From the NCBI GenBank assembly GCA_948505485.1, contig CAOPQH010000003.1:1-28368 (forward strand): a DNA stretch of 28,368 nt, in the 5' to 3' direction. This document shows positions 7,507 to 15,331 of the stretch, one piece after another. Both the position numbers and the translations under genes were made by a program. Position 1 is the first letter of the stretch. Each line of letters starts with the position of its first letter. This stretch comes from an uncultured Clostridia bacterium (GTDB taxonomy: Bacteria; Bacillota; Clostridia; TANB77; CAG-508). The notes below the pieces were generated by a model. The model made no database searches. It saw only the letters and a program-made list of their open reading frames with translations, and had not been told where the DNA came from.

Positions 7507-8424
7507 CTATTTTTCTCTCAAATCTAACTTATTTATTATATCTTCTAGGTATTTAGGTAATGCAGCTTCTAATTTCATCTCTTTTCCTGTTGTCGGATGT
7601 TTAAATTGTAAACTCTTTGCATGTAAGCATTGCCCTTCTATGCCAAATTCATTTTTACCATTAGAATATGTAGTATCACCAACAATTGGATAACCAATTT
7701 GAGCTAAATGTACTCTTATTTGATGAGTTCTTCCTGTTTCAATGTTAATCTTTAATAGTGTATATTTGTTATCATATCTTTTAATAACCTTTATATGTGT
7801 TATAGCTCTTTTACCATTTGGGGCTACTGCCATTTTTTTCCTATCTTTAGTACTTCTAGCAATAGGCATATCTATTGTAGCTTCATTTTCTTTTAAAGTC
7901 CCTCTAACTAGTGCAATATATGTTTTTTTAACTTCGTGGTTTTTTATTTGTTCACTCATATTTATGTGTGCTAAATCATTTTTTGCTACAATTAAAATTC
8001 CTGATGTATCTTTATCTATTCTATGTACAATGCCTGGTCTTATTTCTCCTCCTATACCTGACAAAGAGTCTTTACAAATCGACATTATAGCATTTACAAG
8101 TGTTCCATCTGGATTACCATTTGCAGGATGTACTACCATTCCTTTAGGCTTATTTACTACTATTATATCTTTATCTTCATATATAACTTCTATTGGAATA
8201 TCTTGCGCTTTTAAATCTATACTTTTTGCTTCTTTTACATCTACTATTATTTCATCTCCAATAGTAACTTTATAAGATGCTTTAGTTATTTTTCCATTTA
8301 CTAAAATTTCTCCACTTTCTATCATTCTTTGTGCTGATGTTCTTGATATTTTACTATCTTTAATTGGTATATATGCATCTATTCTTTTATTTTCCTCTCC
8401 ATTTTCAACTTTGTATTTTTTCAT
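7507..8424 (-). CDS. RluD-family pseudouridine synthase (YlyB-like)
   Basis: A 305-residue pseudouridine synthase with an N-terminal S4 domain (about 12-60) and the RluA/RluD catalytic domain. VVNKPKGMVVHPANGN (89-104) and GIVHRIDKDTSGILIVAKND (131-150) hold the catalytic D137, and the late RTHQIRVHLAQIGYPIVGD motif is intact. It converts uridines to pseudouridine in 23S rRNA or another structured RNA. The ATG at 8424 lies 20 nt inside the end of lspA and has GAGGA 9 nt upstream, indicating translational coupling. The lspA then rluD-type order is the standard Firmicute arrangement (lspA-ylyB), which supports the identity of the degenerate lspA. Confidence 0.9.
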   Translation of the reverse strand: MKKYKVENGEENKRIDAYIPIKDSKISRTSAQRMIESGEILVNGKITKASYKVTIGDEIIVDVKEAKSIDLKAQDIPIEVIYEDKDIIVVNKPKGMVVHPANGNPDGTLVNAIMSICKDSLSGIGGEIRPGIVHRIDKDTSGILIVAKNDLAHINMSEQIKNHEVKKTYIALVRGTLKENEATIDMPIARSTKDRKKMAVAPNGKRAITHIKVIKRYDNKYTLLKINIETGRTHQIRVHLAQIGYPIVGDTTYSNGKNEFGIEGQCLHAKSLQFKHPTTGKEMKLEAALPKYLEDIINKLDLREK

Positions 8425-8896
8425 TTTTTTTATTCCTCATTTCTTTTGATGTAAATACTGTAAAATTAGCTATTAGTAATATAGCACCTATCAAAATTAA
8501 TATATATGCTAAATTTATAATCGGTAGAGTTATATTACCTATTTTTATATTTATAAAATTTACTATATTCTTTCTAAGAATTATATCTATTAAATTGCTT
8601 ATTCCACCTGCTAATACTAATGAAAGATAAATCTTCATTTTAGTTTCAATAAATTTATTTTGGTTCATAATTAATTTGGTTATTACTGCTAAAACTATAA
8701 TATATTGAACAATTTTAGTAATAATTGACCCTGAATAATTTGGATTTTCTACACTTAATCTAAATATATCTTGAATTATTATTATTTCTCCAAATTTAAT
8801 TATTAACATTTTACTTAATTGATCTATTATTACAAAAATGATTATTAAAAATATAATTATTTTTGTAATTTTTTCTAATTTTTTATCAGTTTTCAT
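8405..8896 (-). CDS. lspA: Signal peptidase II homologue lacking both catalytic aspartates
   Basis: A 163-residue protein of LspA length with four hydrophobic segments and the lspA-rluD neighbourhood. IDQLSK (24-29) matches the conserved first-helix D-Q-L-T/S-K motif. AGGISNLIDIILRKNIVNFI (96-115) aligns with GNLIDRxxxxxVVDFI, and LPIINLAYILILIGAILL (124-141) with FNxADxxI. The catalytic pair of LspA is the Asp of VVDF and the Asp of NxAD; here these are Asn113 and Tyr131. The Arg after NLID is Ile, and the N-x-G-A-A motif is NPNYSGSII. The substitutions are clear in the DNA and no frameshift is seen. The protein should not cleave lipoprotein signal peptides by the known mechanism. It starts 15 nt after the stop of the GT-C-like gene. 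Confidence 0.8.
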   Translation of the reverse strand: MKTDKKLEKITKIIIFLIIIFVIIDQLSKMLIIKFGEIIIIQDIFRLSVENPNYSGSIITKIVQYIIVLAVITKLIMNQNKFIETKMKIYLSLVLAGGISNLIDIILRKNIVNFINIKIGNITLPIINLAYILILIGAILLIANFTVFTSKEMRNKKNEKIQS

Positions 8897-8911
8897 AAAT
8901 TTTCTCCTATA

Positions 8912-10594
8912 TTAATTTCTTTGGTATAAAACAAAATTACTATCTTGATATAATTTATGATATTTTGAATTATCTGCTTTAGTTATTGCCATATTGACTT
9001 TTGAATTTTTAGGTACAAGTATATGTGTTATATTATACTTTTTAAAAGTATCTTCACAATAAGTTGATCCTTGTGATGTATTTAAAAAATCCATAAATAT
9101 ATCTTGTCCATCCTTTGGGTCTCCTGTTGGGCTATTAAACTCTGGTGCATATAAATCAGCTCTTGAATCTATAAATACTGGTATATCTCTATATAGTATA
9201 TAACTTCCATAATTATAATCATTATATAATTTCATATTTTGTATATCTACATTTTCTAGAATGTAATCACATGCATCTACTGGATATGAACTCTCATCTA
9301 TAATTGTGTCATCCTTTTTATCTTTTATAAATGTACCACTTATTATTAAAACAATAGCAATAATGCAATACATTCCTATTTTTGTAGTAAATACTTTTAA
9401 AATTCTTTTATTAAAGTCTTTAAAATAATTTTCACTTACATCAACTAGCATTTTGCTTAATATAATTGAACATATTAATACAAAAATACTGCTTTGTCTT
9501 TTACTAGATAACATTAAAAATGTTAATCCGCCTAACATAAATAAATCACTTAACTTTATTTTTGTGTTTGTAAATATTAAAATTGCTAAAAATATTGTAA
9601 GCACACATAAAATTTCTTCATTTTGAATTAGTGTAATTGGTAAATGTTCATTAATATTTTCTGTAGTATTACCTAACATCGTTTTACTTAAATATGTATA
9701 TGGTGCATCTCCAATAGGTGTTAATAATCCCATTAATCCACATAATATCATTATTAGTATTAGCCATTTCGCATTTTCATTTTTTATTATTCTTATTTTA
9801 TAAGGATTTTTATTATACTCTTTTCTTTTACTTTTAATTTTCTCAATTTGTAATTCTTCTTTTTCTATGTGTTCTTTTAATTTATTTATCTTATCTTGAT
9901 TTTTATTCTTTTTAATTAGCATTTTTAATCTTATTTTATTAAATCTCATTTGTAATTTTTTATATAAAACAATATCAGATATATTAATTACTAGCCATTC
10001 TCCTATATATGGTAAAAACAATACAAACATAAATGGCCACACTGCAGCATGTAAATTTGCTATTAAAATTGACATTATAATTAGCCCTATTGCATATTTC
10101 TTATTTCTTGTTTGTAAAAACCTTTCTATGAAATATATTTCCAAAATAAACAATATGAATGTAACTAACTGTGCTCTTGCAGTAATATAATCCTTTAATA
10201 AATACATTGTTCCTATAGTAACTACAAAAGATATTACTTCATTTCTTGATAAATTTTTATTTACCATAAATATAGATATTCCTAATACCATTGACAATAT
10301 TGCTGTTATAATGCATATACCTTTAAAACTAAATAATGAATAAACAAAATATGTTAATAAATCATATAGCCAATGTGGATATGTATATGGTAAATTCTCA
10401 TGCCATGAAAATGGATCTTTCATATCTATTCCATTTTGAAATATGTGCTCTCCTATTTTTATAGTATAATATGTATCGTTTTGTAACGTTATAGGTGATA
10501 TTACAAAACTAAATATTGCAATTAATATTATTGCTAAAATTGTAAATTTAGTACTTGCTTTCATCTTATTTTCATTCTTTTTGTTTTGCTTCAA
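8912..10594 (-). CDS. GT-C-fold-like multi-pass membrane protein
   Basis: A 560-residue protein with about ten membrane segments. After the first helix comes QNDTYYTIKIGEHIFQNG (38-55), then DPFSW and YPHWLYDLL, the pattern of GT-C glycosyltransferases, with Asp40 in the first outside loop as the candidate catalytic acid. A charged coiled-coil-like insertion (about 215-275, Lys/Glu rich) interrupts the membrane part. The C-terminal soluble part has YNDYNYGSYILYRDIPVFI followed by DSRADLY (about 455-482), a motif shared by uncharacterised bacterial GT-C-like proteins. Donor and acceptor are unknown. The start is TTG 10594 with AAGGA about 10 nt upstream; an in-frame ATG at 10564 has a weaker site. 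It is first in the operon with lspA, rluD and rluB types. Confidence 0.72.
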   Translation of the reverse strand: MKQNKKNENKMKASTKFTILAIILIAIFSFVISPITLQNDTYYTIKIGEHIFQNGIDMKDPFSWHENLPYTYPHWLYDLLTYFVYSLFSFKGICIITAILSMVLGISIFMVNKNLSRNEVISFVVTIGTMYLLKDYITARAQLVTFILFILEIYFIERFLQTRNKKYAIGLIIMSILIANLHAAVWPFMFVLFLPYIGEWLVINISDIVLYKKLQMRFNKIRLKMLIKKNKNQDKINKLKEHIEKEELQIEKIKSKRKEYNKNPYKIRIIKNENAKWLILIMILCGLMGLLTPIGDAPYTYLSKTMLGNTTENINEHLPITLIQNEEILCVLTIFLAILIFTNTKIKLSDLFMLGGLTFLMLSSKRQSSIFVLICSIILSKMLVDVSENYFKDFNKRILKVFTTKIGMYCIIAIVLIISGTFIKDKKDDTIIDESSYPVDACDYILENVDIQNMKLYNDYNYGSYILYRDIPVFIDSRADLYAPEFNSPTGDPKDGQDIFMDFLNTSQGSTYCEDTFKKYNITHILVPKNSKVNMAITKADNSKYHKLYQDSNFVLYQRN

Positions 10595-10637
10595 ATTTAT
10601 TTCATCCTTTCATATATAGTTATTTATAAATTATAAC

Positions 10638-10669
10638 AAAAAAAATTTGAAAAGACTAGTCTTTTCAAA
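10638..10669 (-). terminator. Terminator downstream of ssb
   Basis: A perfect 24-nt palindrome (10646-10669, half TTTGAAAAGACT) is followed on the minus strand by eight T residues (10638-10645), a textbook intrinsic terminator. It lies about 160 nt after the ssb stop, so the repeat element at 10724-10826 is within the ssb transcript. A TATAAT on the minus strand (10630-10635) directly after it could serve the GT-C-like gene, without a good -35. Confidence 0.8.
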
Positions 10670-10680
10670 CCTTTTATTTT

Positions 10681-10714
10681 TATATTAGGAAAGTCATTCT
10701 GACTTTCTAATATA
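10681..10714. repeat. Inverted repeat (hairpin) beside repeat copy A
   Basis: Arms 10681-10696 and 10700-10714 form a 15-bp stem with one bulged G and a 3-nt loop. No T run follows on either strand. It is next to the 103-bp element; a different, longer palindrome sits at the matching side of the other copy. Confidence 0.65.
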
Positions 10715-10723
10715 TAAAAATAT

Positions 10724-10826
10724 ATTGTACACAAATTTATTACATAAATTTGGCACGCGAACAAATTAACGGAAAGCCAAAGAAAAAAGTTAAAATTATG
10801 CTAATATTAAGGCTTTCCGATTTGTT
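10724..10826 (+). repeat. 103-bp structured repeat, copy A
   Basis: This segment matches the reverse complement of 16566-16668 over 103 bases without gaps, with eight differences; the first 33 bases are identical. It contains a 9-bp hairpin with loop TAC (arms CAAATTTAT and ATAAATTTG) and a larger foldback. In the foldback, GAACAAAT plus CGGAAAGCC (10759-10778, separated by TAA) pairs with GGCTTTCCG plus ATTTGTTC (10811-10827). The outer end of the foldback abuts the TAA stop of ssb (10828). No coding potential is evident. A MITE-like or REP-like mobile element, or a structured RNA, are the candidates. Confidence 0.85.
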
Positions 10827-10827
10827 C

Positions 10828-11514
10828 TTAAACAGCTTCTACTCTATCCGCTTTTTGTTCTGTTTCTTCAGTATCTATAACTTCTAAACTTCCTATTGAA
10901 ACCTCATATGCAACTCTTGTTTCTGATGTTCCATCTTCGAATTTTTTCTCATAAGTTCTTGATTGAACTCTTCCTACTATTTTTACTTGTGTTCCAACTT
11001 CTAAGTTTTGACAAAATCTTGCGTTTCTTCCCCATGCTATTGATGGTATGTAATCTGATTTGTTATATGCTCTGTTTACTGCTAATAATAAATCTGCAAT
11101 TTCTCTTCCAAATGGTGTCTGTCTATATATTGGTTTTTTACATACATATCCTATTAAAACTACTTCGTTTGTAACCATATCTTTTTTAGCTATCTCATTT
11201 TCTTCTTGCTCTTCTACTTCCATAATATCTTTTGCAAAAACTGTTAATATTAATCTATTTCTTTCATTTTCATAACTATTGTATGATCTAAATTGTCCTT
11301 TTACTAATAAATCTTTTCCTATTGTAAGCATTTCATCATTTACTATTCTTTCTGATACAGTTATTGGTATTATATCTGCATTTCCACTTAATCTTTGAAT
11401 TGATAAATCAAAGACATAAAATTTTTCTCCATATATCTCATGACTAAATCTTTTTTCTCCTGTAACTTTTCCTACTAATGTTAAGTAGTTATTTTCTAAA
11501 TAATTTGTATCCAA
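10828..11514 (-). CDS. Single-stranded DNA-binding protein with two OB folds
   Basis: A 228-residue protein made of two SSB-like OB domains: about 8-100 (YLTLVGKVTGEKRF to LTVFAKDIMEV) and about 114-213 (NEVVLIGYVCKKPIYRQTPF, then GREIADLLLAVNRAY, ending VSIGSLEVI). The second domain looks most like bacterial SSB. The acidic tip DDDLPF that recruits repair enzymes in classical SSB is missing; the tail is Glu-rich but ends DRVEAV. Duplicated-OB SSBs are known in Clostridia and usually coexist with a classical SSB. It starts with TTG 11514, 7 nt after GGAGG, and has a strong promoter at 11594-11622. It is transcribed alone, ending at the terminator at 10638-10669. Confidence 0.82.
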   Translation of the reverse strand: MDTNYLENNYLTLVGKVTGEKRFSHEIYGEKFYVFDLSIQRLSGNADIIPITVSERIVNDEMLTIGKDLLVKGQFRSYNSYENERNRLILTVFAKDIMEVEEQEENEIAKKDMVTNEVVLIGYVCKKPIYRQTPFGREIADLLLAVNRAYNKSDYIPSIAWGRNARFCQNLEVGTQVKIVGRVQSRTYEKKFEDGTSETRVAYEVSIGSLEVIDTEETEQKADRVEAV

Positions 11515-11593
11515 TTTTATTCCTCCCTATTTTTAATATTTTATCAATTGTACTTTTTTCTTTATGCGTCTTTTTAATCAATTTACATATACA

Positions 11594-11622
11594 ATTATAC
11601 ACTATTTTTTTGGTTTTGTCTA
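11594..11622 (-). promoter_or_regulatory. Promoter of the two-OB ssb
   Basis: On the minus strand TAGACA (11617-11622), a 17-bp spacer and TATAAT (11594-11599). The predicted transcript start is about 70 nt before the TTG start codon, leaving a modest leader without evident structure. Confidence 0.65.
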
Positions 11623-11675
11623 CATAAAAAGTTAATTTTATTCAATTTTGTTAATTTTTGTAAACTATTTGTTTG

Positions 11676-12152
11676 TTAATATATCTGACTTATAGCAAAA
11701 TATGCCATCGTATTATATGGATTTTTATTGTTTTTTTGTTCCAATTTTATGTTATACTCCTGCTGTTCTATGTCTTTTTTATTTATTCCTTTTATATTTC
11801 TTTGGACACAAATTATCATATTATTATCTGTAACGCTTGATGCTGTTATAGTTGCTTTACTATTAAATCCATATGTTATAATTTGTAATTTTACATTTTG
11901 ATAATCTTCTTGATTTAAATCTAAATCTGAATTTATTACTAAATATTGTGTATTTTCTAATATTTTTTTTAAATATTTTTTATTTTTTTCCATTTCTTTA
12001 TTTATAACAATTGTATCAAACTTAATGTTTTTTATATTCTCTATACTTTTTTCTTTTATTTGCAATAAATCTATTCCTAATTTTCTTTTACCTATCATAT
12101 TTTTTATGAGTTCGTAATCTTTATTTTCAGCTAGAATCCCAACAAAAGACAT
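11676..12152 (-). CDS. Hypothetical protein, 158 residues
   Basis: I do not firmly recognise this protein. It begins MSFVGILAENKDYELIKNMI, has no signal peptide or membrane helix, and alternates predicted beta strands and helices (FDTIVINKEM, TQYLVINSDLDL). The segment QIITYGFNSKATITASSV (about 89-106) is weakly reminiscent of Mur-ligase-type nucleotide-binding proteins, but the length is far too short for a Mur ligase and no P-loop is present. The ribosome binding site AAAGGA lies 7-9 nt before the ATG. It starts 62 nt after the deacetylase gene and is probably co-transcribed with it. Confidence 0.8.
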   Translation of the reverse strand: MSFVGILAENKDYELIKNMIGKRKLGIDLLQIKEKSIENIKNIKFDTIVINKEMEKNKKYLKKILENTQYLVINSDLDLNQEDYQNVKLQIITYGFNSKATITASSVTDNNMIICVQRNIKGINKKDIEQQEYNIKLEQKNNKNPYNTMAYFAISQIY

Positions 12153-12214
12153 TTAATAATCCTTTCTTCCTTTATTTTCTTCTTTTATTGTTCCTTTTGA
12201 AAAAAATTTTATTC

Positions 12215-12988
12215 TTATTTTTTTATTTGCGTTCCATTAACATCAATTTTATAATTATTATCATATATTAAATCTGAAATTTTTACTATTTCAAAACCTT
12301 TTTGCTTAATATTTTTTATTAACATATCTAAACTATCTGCTGTATGCTTTGTGCCATTATGGCTTAATATAATTGACCCATTTTCTAATTTATCTCCAAT
12401 TCTATTCCACATTTCTTCTCCTGTTAGTCCACTATAATCTAAAGTGTCTAAATTCCACTGTATTGTCTTATATCCTTCATCTTCTGCCACTTGCAAAACA
12501 TTATTATTATATTCACCATATGGAGCTCTGTATAAATTAGTTTTTTTACCAGTTATTTTTTCTATTTTTTCATTACATAATTTTAATTCTTCTGCATTCT
12601 TTTCTTTAGAAATATTATTTACATGTGGATGTGTATTACTATGACTTCCTATTTCGTTTCCAGCTTCATAAATCTTTTTTGCAAACTCTGGATATTTGTC
12701 AATCCAATCCCCTACCATAAAAAATGTTATATTAACATTGTTAGCTTTTAAAGTATTTAATATACTATCAATATCATCTGCATTCCAAGCACAATTCATT
12801 GTTAATGCAACTTTTTTATCATTTGTTTTTACATTATATATTGGTAAAAGTCTATTTGGATTCGAAGATGTAGCAATTGTATTTACTTTGTTTGTTGTTA
12901 TTATATTTGCTGTTATAAATAAAACAATTACTGTTAATACAGAAACCAAATATGCACTTATTTTTTCTTTATTTACTACAAAAAACAT
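12215..12988 (-). CDS. Polysaccharide deacetylase, PdaB/YlxY-like, with altered motif 1
   Basis: A 257-residue CE4 (NodB) protein with an N-terminal membrane anchor (about 11-31) and the catalytic domain facing outside. Motif 1 is KKVALTMNCAWNADDID (58-74), motif 2 is HSNTHPHV (116-123) with three His, motif 3 is RAPYGEY (154-160), and the last motif is ILSHN (207-211). The catalytic-base Asp that clostridial PdaB-type proteins have in TFDxAW is Asn65 here. YlxY proteins of Bacillus have a similar MINVAW, so this may be a non-hydrolytic or altered branch. CE4 enzymes of this group act on peptidoglycan during sporulation. GGAGGT precedes the ATG. Upstream TATAAT-like hexamers occur around 13030-13055, but no -35 pairs well with them. 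Confidence 0.85.
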   Translation of the reverse strand: MFFVVNKEKISAYLVSVLTVIVLFITANIITTNKVNTIATSSNPNRLLPIYNVKTNDKKVALTMNCAWNADDIDSILNTLKANNVNITFFMVGDWIDKYPEFAKKIYEAGNEIGSHSNTHPHVNNISKEKNAEELKLCNEKIEKITGKKTNLYRAPYGEYNNNVLQVAEDEGYKTIQWNLDTLDYSGLTGEEMWNRIGDKLENGSIILSHNGTKHTADSLDMLIKNIKQKGFEIVKISDLIYDNNYKIDVNGTQIKK

Positions 12989-13151
12989 AAAAAGACCTCC
13001 ATAAGTAAGTTAATTAATAATATGCTAATAAGTTATATATTATACATATTATAAAAATATATTATCTTCCTAGTTTTATTTTAAATATAACAAAAGCATA
13101 CATTAGTAATATTGTTTTAAACATTTTAAAGTCTCCGTTTTTGTTAGTGCA

Positions 13152-13208
13152 ACAAAAAGGCGTACTATTTATAACTTTTTTTATGTTTTAAAGTTATAAA
13201 TAGTACGC
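13152..13208 (-). terminator. Terminator of the sigH / phosphodiester glycosidase operon
   Basis: A perfect 19-bp stem (13160-13178 with 13190-13208) and 11-nt loop is followed on the minus strand by CTTTTTGTT. It lies 21 nt after the stop codon of the gene at 13230. The rest of 12989-13159 holds only AT-rich sequence with possible promoter hexamers for the deacetylase. Confidence 0.8.
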
Positions 13209-13229
13209 TTTGCTTATGTTATCGATATT

Positions 13230-14621
13230 TTATCTCTTATTTGTTTTTTTTGATGTGTTACTTTTATATGTATTAGTTGTATTTTTTCTTGTTGAATTTG
13301 TAGTGTTTTTACTTGAATTTGATGTTGTATTATTTTTTCTTGTACTTGAAGTATTACTTGTTTTATTAGATGTACTGTTTTTAGTAGTATTATTTTTACT
13401 TTTTGAATTTTCAATTATGTCTTCTGTATTACTGTCTGTAACATTATCATCATTTTCGTTATCATCTTTTGTTACTATAAATCCAGTTGATATAAATCTT
13501 GTTTTATGTGCTCCTGTACTATCTATTGGATCATTTATTATTCTTCCATTTGCATACATTACACTTGATGTACCACCATCTAAATTTGCTGCATTATATG
13601 CCCCATAATTTTCCATAATTTCTATTAAGTCATCCATATCAGCACCTGGCTTTTTAACTGTTCTTCCATCTAAAACTAAAAATAATATAATACCATCTTT
13701 TCTTTGTCCTATAACTGTACGCGGAGCCGTTCCCCATCCTCCATTTCCTAGGATTTCTGAAGATTTACCGTTTACTATTAAAAATGGTGCAAATGTAACT
13801 GCATCACGAACTTTTAATTCTCTTGCTTTTTGTACCGACATTTTTCCTAAAACTAATTTATTTTCTTCTGTTAATCCAATAAGTCCACCAGCACCTTTAT
13901 AATCGTGTGATGTTACTAATTTACCATCTGAAAATGTTATTCCTAAAGGATTTGCACCATTGCTATTATAATTAGGATCTATAAATCCTCCTCCATTTAC
14001 AGCTAATAATGCATCATTTTCTTCTGCCATGGTTTTTAAGTATTGTCCACATGTTCCTAGTTTTTTAGTTACAACAGTTTTTACTCTTGAAGGATCATAT
14101 ACTGCTGCTAAGTATCCCGAATATTTTTTACCTTCAATTTCTATTATTTTATAAACTTGATCTTCGGAATCTTTTTCCAAAATTTGCCTTTCATATTCAT
14201 TTGCATACTCTTTTTTTCCATTGTTCTCCATTATTACAGTTAGCGTAGGATCTGTTGTTTCTTCAATTTCTTTTACAGAATTTCTTGCTAATACATCTTG
14301 TATAGTAGCATCATCATAAAACCATGTTGCTAAATATTGATGTGTCATAGTAGTCATAGCTGTTGTTATAAGCCATTCTCTAAAATTAGGGTATGGACCA
14401 TATAAAAGAAATGCAACTACACCACTTCCTAATACAAATAATATTAATAATGTTATTAATATTTTCTTCCATATAGGAACTTGCTTATTTTTTATTTTTC
14501 TTTTTTTATTATTCCTAATATTATTATTTCTGATATTATTTTTATTAATATTATTATTTCTTCTTATATTTATATTATCTTTTTTTACTTCGTTATCTAC
14601 TTGATATGTTAAATTTCCCAT
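13230..14621 (-). CDS. Membrane-anchored phosphodiester glycosidase (NAGPA-domain) protein
   Basis: A 463-residue protein. The N-terminus (1-48) is cytoplasmic, basic and extremely Asn-rich. One membrane helix follows (about 53-73, ILITLLILFVLGSGVVAFLL). The NAGPA/DUF2233 domain spans about 165-385 with DALLAVNGGGFIDPNY (203-218), GTAPRTVIGQRKDG (297-310), FLVLDGRT (314-321) and NLDGGTSSVMY (346-356), the usual active-site signatures. The C-terminal tail (about 386-463) is low-complexity Ser/Thr/Asn/Lys and probably passes through the cell wall. NAGPA enzymes hydrolyse sugar phosphodiesters, and bacterial members act on envelope polymers; the exact substrate here is unknown. It begins 18 nt after the sigH stop with AAGGAAG as ribosome binding site, so it belongs to the sigH transcript. 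Confidence 0.85.
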   Translation of the reverse strand: MGNLTYQVDNEVKKDNINIRRNNNINKNNIRNNNIRNNKKRKIKNKQVPIWKKILITLLILFVLGSGVVAFLLYGPYPNFREWLITTAMTTMTHQYLATWFYDDATIQDVLARNSVKEIEETTDPTLTVIMENNGKKEYANEYERQILEKDSEDQVYKIIEIEGKKYSGYLAAVYDPSRVKTVVTKKLGTCGQYLKTMAEENDALLAVNGGGFIDPNYNSNGANPLGITFSDGKLVTSHDYKGAGGLIGLTEENKLVLGKMSVQKARELKVRDAVTFAPFLIVNGKSSEILGNGGWGTAPRTVIGQRKDGIILFLVLDGRTVKKPGADMDDLIEIMENYGAYNAANLDGGTSSVMYANGRIINDPIDSTGAHKTRFISTGFIVTKDDNENDDNVTDSNTEDIIENSKSKNNTTKNSTSNKTSNTSSTRKNNTTSNSSKNTTNSTRKNTTNTYKSNTSKKTNKR

Positions 14622-14639
14622 ACTTACTAAACTTCCTTT

Positions 14640-15296
14640 TTATTTATTATCGTTATTTTCCATATTGTTTTTTATCTTTAGTGCTTTTTTTCTTATTCTT
14701 TGTATTGCAGTATCTACAGATTTCACTTTTGTATCTAAACTATCTGCAATATCAGCATATGATTTTCCTTGTTTGTAATGTACTAATACCTTTTTTTCAA
14801 ATTTGCTTAAACTGTCTTCTATTTGTTTTTCTATTGATGTATAATACTCTTTTTGTGTTATTATATCTAATGGATCTTCCATTGTTTTTATATCTAATAC
14901 TTCCATAACTGATATATCATCATTTTCGTCATATGCAGACGCATTTAGAGATAACGATGAATTTAATGGAATATGTTTTTGTCTATTTGAATTCTTTACT
15001 GCAGTAATTAATTGTCGTTCAATACAAAGATTTGCAAAAGTTCTAAATGAATTTTGTTTTTCTAAATCATAAGATTTTACTGCTTTATATAAGCCTATCA
15101 TTCCTTCTTGAATCATATCTTCTTTTTCTGCTCCAACCATAAAGAACTTGTTTGCTTTCATATTTACCAAATCATTATATCTACCTATTAAACAATTCAA
15201 GGCACCATTATCATTTGTTTGTATTTCTTTTATTAATTTTTCATCACTCATGTTATCATATATTTTGTCTGAAAAAAATACATTTTCTTTTATCAT
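14640..15296 (-). CDS. sigH: RNA polymerase sporulation sigma factor SigH
   Basis: A 218-residue sigma-70 family protein very close in pattern to Spo0H. Region 2 is LIGRYNDLVNMKANKFFMVG then AEKEDMIQEGMIGLYKAVKSYD, followed by SFRTFANLCIERQLITAVKN and RQKHIPLNSSLSLN, a SigH hallmark. Region 4 is SKFEKKVLVHYKQGKSYADI followed by a helix-turn-helix with KSVDTAIQRIRKKAL. SigH directs early stationary-phase and pre-sporulation transcription. The ATG is preceded by AGGAGG, and a perfect consensus promoter lies at 15332-15360. The next gene in the operon is the phosphodiester glycosidase protein, and a Cys-rich CnaB-like gene diverges from the same intergenic region. Confidence 0.93.
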   Translation of the reverse strand: MIKENVFFSDKIYDNMSDEKLIKEIQTNDNGALNCLIGRYNDLVNMKANKFFMVGAEKEDMIQEGMIGLYKAVKSYDLEKQNSFRTFANLCIERQLITAVKNSNRQKHIPLNSSLSLNASAYDENDDISVMEVLDIKTMEDPLDIITQKEYYTSIEKQIEDSLSKFEKKVLVHYKQGKSYADIADSLDTKVKSVDTAIQRIRKKALKIKNNMENNDNK

Positions 15297-15331
15297 ATTG
15301 TTTGATTTCCTCCTATAATGACTCTATTGTT

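Noticed and set aside
7742..8275. 177-codon plus-strand open frame opposite the rluD-type gene
   Set aside because: It lies wholly antisense to a gene with intact catalytic motifs and has no start signals.
10595..10827. CRISPR array or tRNA in the structured intergenic region
   Set aside because: The palindromes are different from one another, there is no regular spacer array, and no cloverleaf or T-loop sequence is seen.
11676..12152. Assignment of the 158-residue protein as a Mur ligase
   Set aside because: It lacks a P-loop and the length of any Mur ligase; only one short segment is reminiscent.
13214..13414. Minus-strand frame of 66 codons overlapping the tail of the NAGPA-domain gene
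   Set aside because: An out-of-frame reading of the low-complexity tail; no ribosome binding site.
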